A stretch of DNA of 64,000 bases from Pseudomonas lini (GCF_030812475.1 NZ_JAUSSR010000001.1:1-64000), one strand, 5' to 3'. Positions 33,446 to 43,098 are shown, counted from the first letter of the stretch. Translations and numbers: made by a program. Notes: generated from the letters alone by a model not told the origin.

Positions 33446-34387
33446 ATGACACAACAGATTGTCGTGGCGGCACTGTATAAGTTCGTCACCCTGGAAGATT
33501 ACGTCGCTTTGCGTGAGCCACTGCTGCAAGCGATGGTCGACAACGGCATCAAAGGCACACTGCTGATCGCCGAGGAAGGCATCAACGGTACCGTGTCCGG
33601 CAGCCGCGAAGGCATCGACGGGCTGATGGCCTGGCTCAAGAACGACCCGCGCATGGACGACATCGACCACAAAGAGTCGTACTGCGTTGATCAGCCGTTC
33701 TATCGCACCAAGGTCAAACTCAAGAAAGAAATCGTCACCCTCGGCGTCGAAGGCGTGGACCCGAATAAAAAGGTCGGCACCTACGTCGATCCAGAGAACT
33801 GGAATGCGCTGATCAGCGATCCGGAAGTGCTGTTGATCGACACCCGCAACGACTACGAAGTCTCGATCGGCACCTTCGAAGGCGCCATTGATCCGAAGAC
33901 GACGAGCTTTCGCGAATTCCCTGATTACATCAAAGCCCATTTCGACCCGGCCGTGCACAAGAAAGTCGCGATGTTCTGCACCGGCGGCATTCGTTGTGAA
34001 AAGGCTTCGAGCTACATGCTCAGCCAGGGTTTCGACGAGGTTTATCACCTCAAGGGTGGCATTCTGAAGTACCTGGAAGAAGTACCGCAGGAAGAAACCA
34101 AATGGCAGGGCGACTGCTTCGTGTTCGATAACCGCGTGACCGTGCGCCATGACCTCAGCGAAGGCGACTACGATCAATGTCATGCCTGTCGCACACCGAT
34201 CAGCGTCGACGACCGCGCATCCGAGCACTACGTGGCCGGCATCAGTTGCCCGCATTGCTGGGATAAGCTGAGCGAGAAGACCCGCCGCAGTGCCATCGAC
34301 AGGCAAAAGCAGATCGAACTGGCCAAGGCGCGCAACCTGCCTCACCCGATCGGCTACAACTACAAGCAAACCCCTTCCGAGGCCTGA
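33446..34387 (+). CDS. trhO: tRNA uridine(34) hydroxylase TrhO (YceA-type rhodanese)
   Basis: 313 residues: an N-terminal acylphosphatase-like region ([15 protein letters not shown]), a rhodanese domain with Cys178 in [13 protein letters not shown], and a C-terminal zinc-ribbon-like segment with CHACRTPI and CPHCW. TrhO makes 5-hydroxyuridine at the tRNA wobble position with O2. It is followed after three bases by the DsbA-family gene, and then the ABC exporter, forming a likely operon. Confidence 0.94.
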   Translation: MTQQIVVAALYKFVTLEDYVALREPLLQAMVDNGIKGTLLIAEEGINGTVSGSREGIDGLMAWLKNDPRMDDIDHKESYCVDQPFYRTKVKLKKEIVTLGVEGVDPNKKVGTYVDPENWNALISDPEVLLIDTRNDYEVSIGTFEGAIDPKTTSFREFPDYIKAHFDPAVHKKVAMFCTGGIRCEKASSYMLSQGFDEVYHLKGGILKYLEEVPQEETKWQGDCFVFDNRVTVRHDLSEGDYDQCHACRTPISVDDRASEHYVAGISCPHCWDKLSEKTRRSAIDRQKQIELAKARNLPHPIGYNYKQTPSEA

Positions 34388-34390
34388 ACC

Positions 34391-35029
34391 ATGTCTGCGC
34401 AACGCCTGCTCTATGTGATGGACCCGATGTGTTCCTGGTGCTGGGGCTTCGCGCCGGTGGCCAATGCGCTGGTCGAGCAGGCGCAGGCAGCGGGTGTGGA
34501 CGTGCACCTGGTCGTGGGCGGTTTGCGTACCGGGAGCGGCTCCGCGCTGGAGCCGACCACCCGGCGCTACATCCTTGAGCATTGGCAGGCGGTCACCGAG
34601 GCCACGGGTCAACCGTTCAAGCTGGAAGGCGCGTTGCCCGAGGGCTTTGTGTACGACACCGAACCTGCCTGTCGGGCACTGGTAACTGCACGCAGCCTGG
34701 CGCCGGATTGTGCGTGGAGACTGCTCGGGCTGATTCAGCATGCGTTTTACGCCGAAGGTCGCGATGTCACACATGCCAGCGTGCTGGTGGAACTGGCGGA
34801 GCAGGCCGGTTTGCCGCGCATCGAGTTCGCCGCAGCGTTCGACCGCGCCGATCAGCATGCCGCAACGGCGGCCGATTTCACTTGGGTTCAGGACCTGGGC
34901 ATCGCCGGTTTCCCGACCTTGCTGGCGGAGCGTGACGGTCAGTTGGCGCTCTTGACCAATGGCTATCAGCCGCTGAGTGTGCTGTCCCCATTGCTCGGCC
35001 GCTGGCTGGAGCGCGCGGCCTGTGCATGA
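34391..35029 (+). CDS. DsbA/FrnE-family thioredoxin-fold protein
   Basis: 212 residues with the redox motif CSWC at 14-17 (MDPMCSWCWGFAPV) and the family cis-Pro loop GIAGFPTLLAERDG. No signal peptide, so a cytoplasmic FrnE-like disulfide oxidoreductase is more likely than a periplasmic DsbA. Its last eight bases overlap the GTG start of the ABC exporter. Confidence 0.88.
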   Translation: MSAQRLLYVMDPMCSWCWGFAPVANALVEQAQAAGVDVHLVVGGLRTGSGSALEPTTRRYILEHWQAVTEATGQPFKLEGALPEGFVYDTEPACRALVTARSLAPDCAWRLLGLIQHAFYAEGRDVTHASVLVELAEQAGLPRIEFAAAFDRADQHAATAADFTWVQDLGIAGFPTLLAERDGQLALLTNGYQPLSVLSPLLGRWLERAACA

Positions 35030-36839
35030 CCTGCCCGATGACGCGCCGGCACCCAAGCGCGTCGATCGACTGAGCTGGGCGGAAATCCGGCGGCTTGCCC
35101 TGCTGCATAAAAAATCCCTGTGGATCGCCAACGGCGTGGCCGTGCTGGCGACCCTGTGTAGCGTACCGATCCCCTTGCTGTTGCCGTTGCTGGTGGACGA
35201 AGTGTTGCTGGGCCACGGCGACACCGCGCTGAAAATCATGAACCACGCGCTGCCCGACGTCTGGCAGAAAGCCGCGGGCTACATAGGCTTGATGCTGTTC
35301 GTGACCTTGGGCCTGCGGTGCGCTGCGCTGCTGTTCAACGTGGTGCAGGCGAAGCTGTTCGCCGCGCTGGCCAAGGACATCGTGTACCGTATTCGTGTAC
35401 GCCTGATCGAACGACTCAAGCGCATTTCGCTGGGTGAATACGAAAGTCTGGGCAGCGGCACGGTGACCACGCACCTGGTCACCGACCTGGACACGCTGGA
35501 CAAATTTGTCGGCGAAACCCTCAGCCGTTTCCTTGTGGCCATGCTGACCCTGGTTGGCACCGCGGGCATCCTGATGTGGATGCACTGGAAACTGGCGCTG
35601 CTGATTCTGTTGTTCAACCCGCTGGTGATCTACGCCACGGTGCAGTTGGGCAAGCGGGTCAAGCACCTGAAGAAACTCGAAAACGACAGTACTTCGCGTT
35701 TCACCCAGGCACTCACCGAAACCCTCGATTCGATCCAGGAAGTCCGTGCCGGCAACCGTCAGGGTTTTTTCCTCGGGCGACTTGGCCAACGGGCGCGTGA
35801 AGTGCGCGACTACGCGGTGAGTTCGCAGTGGAAAACCGATGCGTCGAACCGTGCCAGCGGCTTGCTGTTCCAGTTCGGCATCGATATTTTTCGTGCCGCC
35901 GCCATGCTCACCGTACTGTTTTCCGACCTGTCGATCGGGCAGATGCTGGCGGTGTTCAGTTACCTGTGGTTCATGATCGGTCCGGTGGAACAACTGCTGA
36001 ACCTGCAATATGCCTACTACGCCGCCGGTGGCGCGCTGTCGCGGATCAACGAGTTGCTGGCCCGGGCCGACGAACCTGAATACCCGGGCGGTGTCGACCC
36101 GTTCAACGGTCGCGAAACCGTCGGCATCGAAGTCCAGGGATTGAGTTTCGGCTACGGCGATGAATTGGTGTTGAACCAGATGAACCTGTCGATCGCTCCC
36201 GGTGAAAAGGTCGCGATTGTCGGCGCCAGCGGTGGCGGCAAAAGCACCCTGGTGCAACTGTTGCTGGGCCTGTACACGCCGCTCGCCGGGACCATCCGCT
36301 TCGGCGGTTCGACCCAGCAGGAAATCGGCCTGGAAACCGTTCGGGAAAACGTAGCAGTGGTCCTGCAGCACCCCGCGCTGTTCAACGACACCGTGCGCGC
36401 CAACCTGACCATGGGCCGCGAACGTAACGACGAGGCATGCTGGCAGGCGCTGGAAATTGCGCAGCTGCACGCCACGATTCGTGAATTGCCCAATGGCCTG
36501 GACAGTATTGTCGGTCGTTCCGGCGTGCGCTTGTCCGGCGGCCAGCGTCAACGCCTGGCGATTGCGCGGATGGTGTTGGCCGAGCCCAAGGTGGTGATAC
36601 TCGACGAGGCCACCTCCGCCCTGGACGCGGCCACTGAATACAACCTGCACCAGGCATTGCAGCGCTTCCTGAGCAATCGCACCACCTTGATCATTGCGCA
36701 CCGGCTGTCCGCGGTGAAACAGGCCGACCGGGTGCTGGTGTTCGACGGCGGGCAAATTGCCGAGGATGGCGACCATCAGCAATTGATTGCCGATGGTGGG
36801 TTGTACGCCAAGCTGTATGGGCATTTGCAGCAACATTAG
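35022..36839 (+). CDS. MsbA-like ABC exporter (fused permease/ATPase)
   Basis: 605 residues from a GTG overlapping the previous stop; the frame is open upstream but the GTG has GGAG at a suitable place. Residues about 30-310 are the six-helix exporter domain. The ATPase shows Walker A GASGGGKSTLVQ, signature LSGGQRQRLAIARM and Walker B VVILDEATSALDAATE followed by the H-loop IAHRLSAVK. Export substrate is unknown; lipid or drug are the family possibilities. It precedes rbdA as in P. aeruginosa (recalled). Confidence 0.93.
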   Translation: MHDLPDDAPAPKRVDRLSWAEIRRLALLHKKSLWIANGVAVLATLCSVPIPLLLPLLVDEVLLGHGDTALKIMNHALPDVWQKAAGYIGLMLFVTLGLRCAALLFNVVQAKLFAALAKDIVYRIRVRLIERLKRISLGEYESLGSGTVTTHLVTDLDTLDKFVGETLSRFLVAMLTLVGTAGILMWMHWKLALLILLFNPLVIYATVQLGKRVKHLKKLENDSTSRFTQALTETLDSIQEVRAGNRQGFFLGRLGQRAREVRDYAVSSQWKTDASNRASGLLFQFGIDIFRAAAMLTVLFSDLSIGQMLAVFSYLWFMIGPVEQLLNLQYAYYAAGGALSRINELLARADEPEYPGGVDPFNGRETVGIEVQGLSFGYGDELVLNQMNLSIAPGEKVAIVGASGGGKSTLVQLLLGLYTPLAGTIRFGGSTQQEIGLETVRENVAVVLQHPALFNDTVRANLTMGRERNDEACWQALEIAQLHATIRELPNGLDSIVGRSGVRLSGGQRQRLAIARMVLAEPKVVILDEATSALDAATEYNLHQALQRFLSNRTTLIIAHRLSAVKQADRVLVFDGGQIAEDGDHQQLIADGGLYAKLYGHLQQH

Positions 36840-37017
36840 ACCCATGCCGCAGAATATCGGGACCTGTTCGCGCCGTCGACGCCGAAAATCCGTCCCTGGT
36901 ATCGCTGTTACTATGCTGCCCTCGGGAGTGCCGCTTGCCTAGAATGAGAACCCATCCTAGTCTGGCTGTAGCGATTTCGTCCGGACGACGAACGGGTAGT
37001 GCTTATCAAGGGACCTC

Positions 37018-39480
37018 ATGAATCAGACTCGGACTCTCGGAACGCCCCGGCTGCTGGGCATCGTCTGGCCTTTTATCGCCGTCGTGCTGTTTCAAGCACT
37101 GCTGGGGGGCGTCAGTCTGTACATGCTTTCCGCCGTCCGCGGCTACGTGGCGGGTGAAAGCCTGTGGTCCAAGGGCCAGAAAGACGCCATTTATTACCTC
37201 AACCTCTACGCCGACAGTCATGACGAGGCGATTTTTCGCAAGTACGAGAGCGCCATTGCCGTACCTGAGGGAGGGCACGAGTTACGTCTGGCGCTGGATC
37301 ATCAGCCACCGAACATCGACGCGGCACGAGTGGCGATCCTCAAGGGTGGCAATCACCCGGATGACGTCTCCAGTTTGATCTGGCTGTACCTCAACTTCCG
37401 GCACTTCAGCTACCTGGAAAAAGCCATCGACCTCTGGCGGGTGGGGGACGCCTACCTGGTGCGATTGGATGACGTTGCGCAGCAGATGCACCGGCGCATG
37501 ACCGCCAATCAGGCCACGGATGCCGACATCCAGCGCTGGAAGGCGCAGATATTCGCCATCAATGATGGCGTGACACCGGCGGCGAAGGCCTTCAGTGATG
37601 CCTTGGGCGAAGGATCGCGGGTGATTCTGCGGCTGTTGTTGGTGATCAATCTGGCCACTGCCCTGGGCTTGATCGTCCTGGCGCTGATGCGCACCCACAA
37701 ACTGCTCAAGCAGCGGCATGCGTTCGCCGACGCGCTGCAACTGGAGAAAGACCGTGCGCAAATCACGCTGCAATCGATTGGCGATGGCGTGATCACCACG
37801 GATGTCGAAGGTGCGATCGCCTACATGAACCCGGCCGCCGAGGCCTTGACGCACTGGAAGGCCGAGCAGGCGACTGGTTTGCCCCTGGCGGCGCTGTTCA
37901 ATCTGCTGGACGAGAATGCTCAGGCCGACGGTTTTACCTTGATCGAGCATATATTGAGCGGACAGCTCAGCGGTGGCAGCGAACATTCCAAATTGATTCA
38001 ACGCCTGGACGGCAGCACGGTGTCGGTCACGCTGGTGGGTGCACCGATCCGTAATGCCGGCAAGGTCAGCGGCACCGTGCTGGTGTTGCATGACATGACC
38101 CAGGAGCGGCAATACATTGCCAATCTGTCCTGGCAGGCGACCCACGATGCCCTGACCGGGCTGGCCAACCGTCGCGAGTTCGAGTATCGCCTGGAGCAGG
38201 CGCTGCACAATCTGACGCGGCATTCGGGGCGCCATGCGTTGATGTTCCTCGACCTGGATCAGTTCAAACTGGTCAACGATACCTGCGGTCACGCGGCCGG
38301 TGACGAGTTGCTGCGGCATATCTGCGCGTTATTGCAATCGGGCCTGCGCGAGGGCGATACCCTGGCCCGGTTGGGGGGCGACGAGTTTGGCATCCTGCTG
38401 GAAAACTGTGCCCCGCACGCCGCGGAAAAGATTGCCGAGGTGTTGCGCCAGACCGTACAGAACCTGCATTTCGTCTGGAAAGGCCGACCCTTCGTCACCA
38501 CGGTGAGTATCGGCCTGGTGCATGTCACGCAGAGCCCGACCACCCTCGAAGCCTCGCTGCGCGCTGCGGACATGGCCTGCTACATGGCCAAGGAAAAGGG
38601 GCGCAATCGGGTTCAGGTCTACCATGCCGACGATTCGGAACTGTCCCTGCGCTTTGGCGAGATGGCCTGGGTGCAACGCTTGCACATGGCGCTGGAAGAC
38701 AACCGCTTCTGTTTATACGCCCAGGAAATTGCGCCCCTTGGCGCTACCGAACAGGGAGGCGGGCATATCGAGATCCTGTTGCGCCTGCATGACGAAGCCG
38801 GACGGATGATTATGCCCGACAGTTTCATTCCGGCCGCTGAACGTTACGGCCTGATGACGTCTCTCGACCGTTGGGTGGTGGAGAACGTGTTCAAGATCAT
38901 TGCCCAGTGCATAGCCGACAAGCGCAAATGCCCGCCCATGGCGATGTGTGCGATAAATCTGTCAGGCACCACCATCGGAGATGAGGCGTTTCTCGACTTT
39001 CTGCGCGAACAATTTGTTGCGTATTCAATTCCGCCTGAAATGATTTGTTTTGAAATCACAGAGACGAGCGCGATTTCAAATCTGGGCAGTGCAATAAAAT
39101 TTATCAATGAACTCAAAGGGTTAGGATGCCACTTTTCGCTCGATGATTTTTGCGCCGGAATGTCCTCATTCGCGTATTTGAAACATTTGCCTGTAGACTT
39201 CCTGAAGATCGACGGGAGTTTCGTAAAGGATATGCTGGACGACCCGATTAACCGCGCCATGGTCGAAGTGATCAATCACATCGGTCATGTCATGGGTAAG
39301 CGCACGATTGCCGAGTTTGTCGAGACGCCCCAGATCGAGCAGGCATTGCTGGAGATCGGGGTGGATTACGCTCAAGGGTATGTGATTGAACGCCCGCATC
39401 CGTTTACCTGCGATAGTCTGCAACGTCGTCCTGCCCGGCCCCGGCCCTTGTTGTTCAAGGCGCCTGGCACGTTCCGCTGA
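37018..39480 (+). CDS. rbdA: PAS-GGDEF-EAL c-di-GMP enzyme (RbdA-like)
   Basis: 820 residues. Two membrane helices (about 14-40 and 205-225) bracket a periplasmic sensor domain. A PAS domain follows (about 245-370: DGVITTDVEGAIAYMNPAAE), then GGDEF with an intact catalytic motif at 453-457 (RLGGDEFGILLEN), then an EAL domain in which the signature reads E585-I-L instead of EAL, with FEITETSAI and D709-D-F. The EAL metal ligands look present, so phosphodiesterase activity is plausible. The order ABC exporter-rbdA-undA matches the RbdA locus of P. aeruginosa. A stretch at about 39000-39200 is unusually AT-rich. Confidence 0.88.
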   Translation: MNQTRTLGTPRLLGIVWPFIAVVLFQALLGGVSLYMLSAVRGYVAGESLWSKGQKDAIYYLNLYADSHDEAIFRKYESAIAVPEGGHELRLALDHQPPNIDAARVAILKGGNHPDDVSSLIWLYLNFRHFSYLEKAIDLWRVGDAYLVRLDDVAQQMHRRMTANQATDADIQRWKAQIFAINDGVTPAAKAFSDALGEGSRVILRLLLVINLATALGLIVLALMRTHKLLKQRHAFADALQLEKDRAQITLQSIGDGVITTDVEGAIAYMNPAAEALTHWKAEQATGLPLAALFNLLDENAQADGFTLIEHILSGQLSGGSEHSKLIQRLDGSTVSVTLVGAPIRNAGKVSGTVLVLHDMTQERQYIANLSWQATHDALTGLANRREFEYRLEQALHNLTRHSGRHALMFLDLDQFKLVNDTCGHAAGDELLRHICALLQSGLREGDTLARLGGDEFGILLENCAPHAAEKIAEVLRQTVQNLHFVWKGRPFVTTVSIGLVHVTQSPTTLEASLRAADMACYMAKEKGRNRVQVYHADDSELSLRFGEMAWVQRLHMALEDNRFCLYAQEIAPLGATEQGGGHIEILLRLHDEAGRMIMPDSFIPAAERYGLMTSLDRWVVENVFKIIAQCIADKRKCPPMAMCAINLSGTTIGDEAFLDFLREQFVAYSIPPEMICFEITETSAISNLGSAIKFINELKGLGCHFSLDDFCAGMSSFAYLKHLPVDFLKIDGSFVKDMLDDPINRAMVEVINHIGHVMGKRTIAEFVETPQIEQALLEIGVDYAQGYVIERPHPFTCDSLQRRPARPRPLLFKAPGTFR

Positions 39481-39525
39481 AAACTCTCGCTGGTCCTTAC
39501 AATCACAATCAAAAGGAGCCCGACA

Positions 39526-40320
39526 GTGATCGACACATTCATCAGAACCGGACCACTCATGGAAGCTGCAAGTTATCCCGCCTGGGCTCAGCGCCTGATC
39601 CAGGATTGCAGCGCGAGCAAGCGCCGGGTTGTCGAACACGAACTGTACCAGCGTCTGCGTGATAACAAGCTCAGTGCAAAGACCATGCGCCACTACCTGA
39701 TCGGTGGCTGGCCTGTGGTCGAACAGTTCGCTTTATACATGGCACAGAACCTGACCAAGACTCGCTTTGCCCGCCATCCAGGCGAGGACATGGCGCGTCG
39801 CTGGCTGATGCGCAATATTCGCGTGGAACTCAATCACGCTGATTACTGGGTGCATTGGAGCCGTGCCCACGGTGTCAGCCTGGAAGATCTGCAAGCGCAA
39901 CAGGTTGCCCCGGAACTGCATGCCTTGAGCCATTGGTGCTGGCACACCAGTTCCGCGGACTCACTGATCGTTGCCATTGCCGCCACCAACTACGCCATCG
40001 AAGGTGCGACCGGGGAGTGGTCGGCGCTGGTGTGTTCCAGTGGCGTCTATGCGGCATCGTTCCCCGAGGAAGATCGCAAGCGGGCCATGAAGTGGCTGAA
40101 GATGCATGCCCAGTATGACGATGCCCATCCGTGGGAAGCACTGGAAATCATCTGTACGTTGGCGGGCATGAACCCGAGCAAGTCCCTGCAGGTGGAGCTG
40201 CGCCAGGCCGTCTGCAAGAGCTATGACTACATGTTCCTGTTTCTGGAGCGCTGCATGCAGCTCGAGCATGCAGAGAGGGCTCCGGTGATGCGTGAGCGGA
40301 TGGCGCTGGCCGAAAGCTGA
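39526..40320 (+). CDS. undA: UndA, diiron fatty-acid decarboxylase forming 1-undecene
   Basis: 264 residues from GTG, supported by AAAAGGAG seven bases before it. The heme-oxygenase-like diiron fold has all six ligands that I recall for UndA at identical numbering: Glu101 and His104 (VELNHADYW), Glu159 (YAIEGATGEW), and His194, Asp198, His201 (KMHAQYDDAHPW). UndA turns medium-chain fatty acids, chiefly dodecanoate, into terminal alkenes. Databases often call it a TenA-family regulator, but it has no DNA-binding domain. It lies 45 bases after rbdA on the same strand and ends at a terminator. Confidence 0.9.
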   Translation: MIDTFIRTGPLMEAASYPAWAQRLIQDCSASKRRVVEHELYQRLRDNKLSAKTMRHYLIGGWPVVEQFALYMAQNLTKTRFARHPGEDMARRWLMRNIRVELNHADYWVHWSRAHGVSLEDLQAQQVAPELHALSHWCWHTSSADSLIVAIAATNYAIEGATGEWSALVCSSGVYAASFPEEDRKRAMKWLKMHAQYDDAHPWEALEIICTLAGMNPSKSLQVELRQAVCKSYDYMFLFLERCMQLEHAERAPVMRERMALAES

Positions 40321-40340
40321 TCCGTAATTCGCTGCATTGA

Positions 40341-40386
40341 AAAAGCCCGCTCTCCTGTCCGTATCGACAGGAGCGCGGGCTTTTTT
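40341..40386. terminator. Bidirectional terminator between undA and the SMR gene
   Basis: AAAGCCCGCTCTCCTGTC pairs with GACAGGAGCGCGGGCTTT, with A and T runs on either side, between convergent genes. Confidence 0.92.
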
Positions 40387-40403
40387 GTGGCCGGTGCAAT
40401 TGG

Positions 40404-40718
40404 CTAGGCGCTGACTTTCAGTCCAACCAGTCCGGCAATGATCAGGGCCACGCTGGCCAGTCGGAACAGCGCCATGGATTCACCAAACAGAATGATCCCG
40501 GCTATTACCGTCCCGACTGCCCCCACGCCCGTCCAGATCGCATAGGCCGTGCCCAGCGGCAGTTCCTTCATGGCAAGACCCAGCAAACCCAGGCTGATAG
40601 CCATGGCGGCAACGGTCAACGCGGTGGGGAGAGGGCGGCTGAATCCATCGGTGTACTTGAGGCCGACGGCCCAGCCGACTTCGAACAGGCCGGCGAAAAA
40701 CAGAATGATCCAGGACAT
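40404..40718 (-). CDS. sugE: SMR-family guanidinium exporter (SugE/Gdx type)
   Basis: 104 residues with four helices. [20 protein letters not shown] carries the essential Glu13, and [13 protein letters not shown] and [14 protein letters not shown] are SugE/Gdx signatures rather than EmrE ones. A guanidine-II riboswitch precedes it, which strongly supports export of guanidinium, not general drug efflux. GGAGG lies nine bases before the ATG. A terminator shared with undA follows. Confidence 0.93.
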   Translation of the reverse strand: MSWIILFFAGLFEVGWAVGLKYTDGFSRPLPTALTVAAMAISLGLLGLAMKELPLGTAYAIWTGVGAVGTVIAGIILFGESMALFRLASVALIIAGLVGLKVSA

Positions 40719-40740
40719 GAGGAGACCTCCATCGATTGAC

Positions 40741-40792
40741 GGGGTCGTCCCCAGATTTAATGACTCGATCGAGCCGCGAGGTCGTCCTCGCG
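40741..40792 (-). ncRNA. Guanidine-II (mini-ykkC) riboswitch
   Basis: On the minus strand two hairpins occur in order: CGCGAGG-ACGA-CCTCGCG (40792-40775) and GGGG-ACGA-CCCC (40752-40741), separated by 22 bases. Paired stem-loops with ACGR tetraloops define the mini-ykkC class, which binds guanidinium. The second hairpin ends 11 bases before the GGAGG of the SMR gene (40730-40726), consistent with translational control: ligand binding stabilises the hairpins and frees the ribosome site. Confidence 0.9.
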
Positions 40793-40839
40793 TTGCGCAG
40801 AATAGTGCCCATTATTAACCCGCAGATCAAGATCATGGA

Positions 40840-41805
40840 TCAGTCGGTGGCCTCTTTGGCCGCTGTTGCCCTGTCCGCTTTCTCGCTCATGCGCCGGAAA
40901 TACGTCGAGAGCAGCGCCCCGGAAATGTTGTGCCAGACGCTGAACAATGCGCTGGGCACCGCCGCCAGCGGCGAGAAGTGCGCGCTGGCCAGCGCGGCAC
41001 CCAGTCCGGAGTTTTGCATGCCGACCTCCAGCGCCAGGGATTTACGCTGGGCCAGGGGCAACTTGAACAGCCTGCCGGTGAAATAACCCAGCAGGTAGCC
41101 GAAGCTGTTGTGCAGCATCACCACGGCCATGATCAGCAGGCCGGACTCGGCGATTTTCGCCTGGCTGGCGGCGACCACCGCGGTGACGATGATCACGATG
41201 CTGACTACCGAGACCAGGGGCAATACTTCCACCGCGTGGCGCACCCGGGCACCGAGCACCCGTTGGGCGACCACGCCGAGCACGATCGGCAGCAGGACCA
41301 CTTGCAGGATCGACCAGAACAGCTCCATGAACGACACCGGCAGCCACGCCGAGGCCAGCAGCCAGATCAGTGCCGGCGTCAGCAGCGGCGCGAGGAGGGT
41401 GGTGACGGCGGCGATGGCCACCGACAGCGCCAGATCTCCACGGGCCAGCCAGGTCATCACGTTCGACGAGGTACCGCTCGGGCAGCAACCCACCAGAATC
41501 ACACCGACCGCGATTTCCGGCGGCAAGTGGAACACCTGGCAGAGCAACCACGCCACGCCGGGCATGATCACGAAATGGGCAACCACGCCCAGGGCCACAC
41601 GCCACGGATGGCGCGCGACTTCGGCGAAGTCTTCAAGCTTGAGGGTCAGGCCCATGCCGAACATGACCAGCCCCAGCAGTGGGACGATTGCGCTCTTGAG
41701 GCCGATGAACCACGTCGGTTGCAGGAATGCTACGACGGCGAAAATCAGTACCCAGTAAGCGAAGGTATTGCCGACAAAACGACTCAATGCTGCGAGTGCG
41801 CGCAT
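40840..41805 (-). CDS. Bile acid:sodium symporter-family (BASS) transporter
   Basis: 321 residues with about nine or ten hydrophobic helices. GVILVGCCPSGTSSNVMTWLARGDLALSV is the conserved BASS crossover with PSGTSSN near residue 110, and EVGMQNSGLGAALASAHF is the second crossover. Pantothenate, bile-acid-like or other organic-anion substrates are possible; none can be assigned. The C terminus is basic. Its 3' end lies just upstream of the SMR riboswitch, so the SMR promoter may lie within this gene. Confidence 0.9.
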   Translation of the reverse strand: MRALAALSRFVGNTFAYWVLIFAVVAFLQPTWFIGLKSAIVPLLGLVMFGMGLTLKLEDFAEVARHPWRVALGVVAHFVIMPGVAWLLCQVFHLPPEIAVGVILVGCCPSGTSSNVMTWLARGDLALSVAIAAVTTLLAPLLTPALIWLLASAWLPVSFMELFWSILQVVLLPIVLGVVAQRVLGARVRHAVEVLPLVSVVSIVIIVTAVVAASQAKIAESGLLIMAVVMLHNSFGYLLGYFTGRLFKLPLAQRKSLALEVGMQNSGLGAALASAHFSPLAAVPSALFSVWHNISGALLSTYFRRMSEKADRATAAKEATD

Positions 41806-41839
41806 GGCCTGATCCTATTTGTGGGAGGGTATACAATTT

Positions 41840-41924
41840 CTGTAGGAGCTGGCTTGCCAGCGAAGAGGCCCTCAAGTCATACACAAGGCATGACGACGCC
41901 TTCGCTGGCAAGCCAGCTCCTACA
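41840..41924. repeat. REPIN downstream of rdgC
   Basis: TGTAGGAGCTGGCTTGCCAG and its exact inverse CTGGCAAGCCAGCTCCTACA, with about 40 bases between them. Confidence 0.9.
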
Positions 41925-41939
41925 TGGGGTGCCGCGTTG

Positions 41940-42860
41940 TTAGATCCCCTGCGGAGTCTCTTCCCCACCCAGCGCTTCAACCAGCGCCGGCAGGAAATCG
42001 CCGAACGTCAGCATCATCAGGGTGAAGCTGGCATCCAGTTGGCCCAGGGCTTCCTCGCCACCGTCCTGTTCCGCCTGGTCTTGCAGCAGGTCTTCGAACT
42101 TCAGGCGCTTGACCACCATCTTGTCGTCGAGGACGAACGACAGCTTGTCTTGCCAGGCCAGCGACAACTGAGTGACCACTTTGCCAGTGCTCAGGTGCAG
42201 CTGGATTTCTTCGCTGGTCAGGTCCTGGCGCTTGCAACGAACGATGCCACCGTCTTCATGGGTGTCGCGCAGTTCACACTCGTCCAGCACGAAGAAGTCG
42301 TCCGCGGCTTTCTGGGTGGTCACCCATTCCGTCATGGTCGCCGTCGGGGACATCTTCACGGTCAGTGGGCGCACCGGCAGCGTACCGATCACTTCACGCA
42401 GGGTGGACAGCAGGTCTTCGGCACGTTTCGGGCTGGCCGAATTGACCAGGATCAGGCCCTGTTTCGGCGCGATGGCGGCGAAGGTCGACGAACGACGGAT
42501 AAAGGCGCGGGGCAGGAAGGCCTGGATGATTTCATCCTTGATCTGGTCGCGTTCCTTTTTGTAGACCTTGCGCATTTGCTCGGCTTCGATCTCCTCGACC
42601 TTTTCCTTCACCGCGTCGCGCACGACGCTGCCCGGCAGAATGCGTTCTTCCTTGCGGGCGCTGATCAGCAGGAAGTCACCGCTGACGTGTACCAGGGGCG
42701 CATCTTCGCCCTTGCCGAACGGCGCGACGAAACCGTAGGTGGTCAACTCCTGGCTTGCACATGGACGCGCCAGTTTGGTGGCCAGTGCAGTTTCCAACGC
42801 CTCGGCATCAACAGGCAGATCTTGGGTCAGGCGATAGAGCAGCAGGTTTTTGAACCACAT
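41940..42860 (-). CDS. rdgC: Recombination-associated protein RdgC
   Basis: 306 residues, the full family length. [15 protein letters not shown] at the N terminus, then [28 protein letters not shown] and a conserved [17 protein letters not shown] tail. RdgC forms a ring around duplex DNA and restrains RecA-mediated recombination and replication restart. It is divergent from the tRNA genes; the gap at 42861-43022 carries both promoters. Confidence 0.96.
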   Translation of the reverse strand: MWFKNLLLYRLTQDLPVDAEALETALATKLARPCASQELTTYGFVAPFGKGEDAPLVHVSGDFLLISARKEERILPGSVVRDAVKEKVEEIEAEQMRKVYKKERDQIKDEIIQAFLPRAFIRRSSTFAAIAPKQGLILVNSASPKRAEDLLSTLREVIGTLPVRPLTVKMSPTATMTEWVTTQKAADDFFVLDECELRDTHEDGGIVRCKRQDLTSEEIQLHLSTGKVVTQLSLAWQDKLSFVLDDKMVVKRLKFEDLLQDQAEQDGGEEALGQLDASFTLMMLTFGDFLPALVEALGGEETPQGI

Positions 42861-42972
42861 GGGGTGAGTCTCTCCTTAATATACAAAGGGGGGCATTATT
42901 CTCTTCGCGGCGCCATAGGCCAACCCTTAGCTAAGCCTTTGGAAGGCCTGCAAAAATTATTTAAAAAAGTGC

Positions 42973-43001
42973 TTGCCAGAGGTTGGGGTGCTCCGTAGAA
43001 T
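42973..43001 (+). promoter_or_regulatory. Sigma-70 promoter of the first tRNA pair
   Basis: TTGCCA and TAGAAT are separated by exactly 17 bases, and a GC-rich discriminator (GCGCGCC) of the stringently controlled type follows. It starts 50 bases before tRNA-Val. Confidence 0.75.
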
Positions 43002-43022
43002 GCGCGCCACACCGAACGTGAA

Positions 43023-43098
43023 GGGTGATTAGCTCAGCTGGGAGAGCGTCTGCCTTACAAGCAGAATGTCGGCGGTTCGATCCCGTCATCACCCACCA
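43023..43098 (+). tRNA. tRNA-Val (TAC anticodon), copy 1
   Basis: A 76-base cloverleaf: acceptor GGGTGAT pairs with ATCACCC, anticodon loop CTTACAA gives TAC, T-arm GGCGGTTCGATCCCGTC, encoded CCA end. Confidence 0.97.

Noticed and set aside
33440-35239. Long minus-strand frames over trhO and the ABC exporter (also 34878-36845)
   Set aside because: They cross three well-identified plus-strand genes and carry no motif of their own.
39526-40320. TenA-type thiaminase or transcription regulator reading of the undA gene
   Set aside because: No TenA catalytic Cys arrangement or HTH is seen, no thiamine genes or TPP riboswitch adjoin, and the diiron ligands fit UndA.
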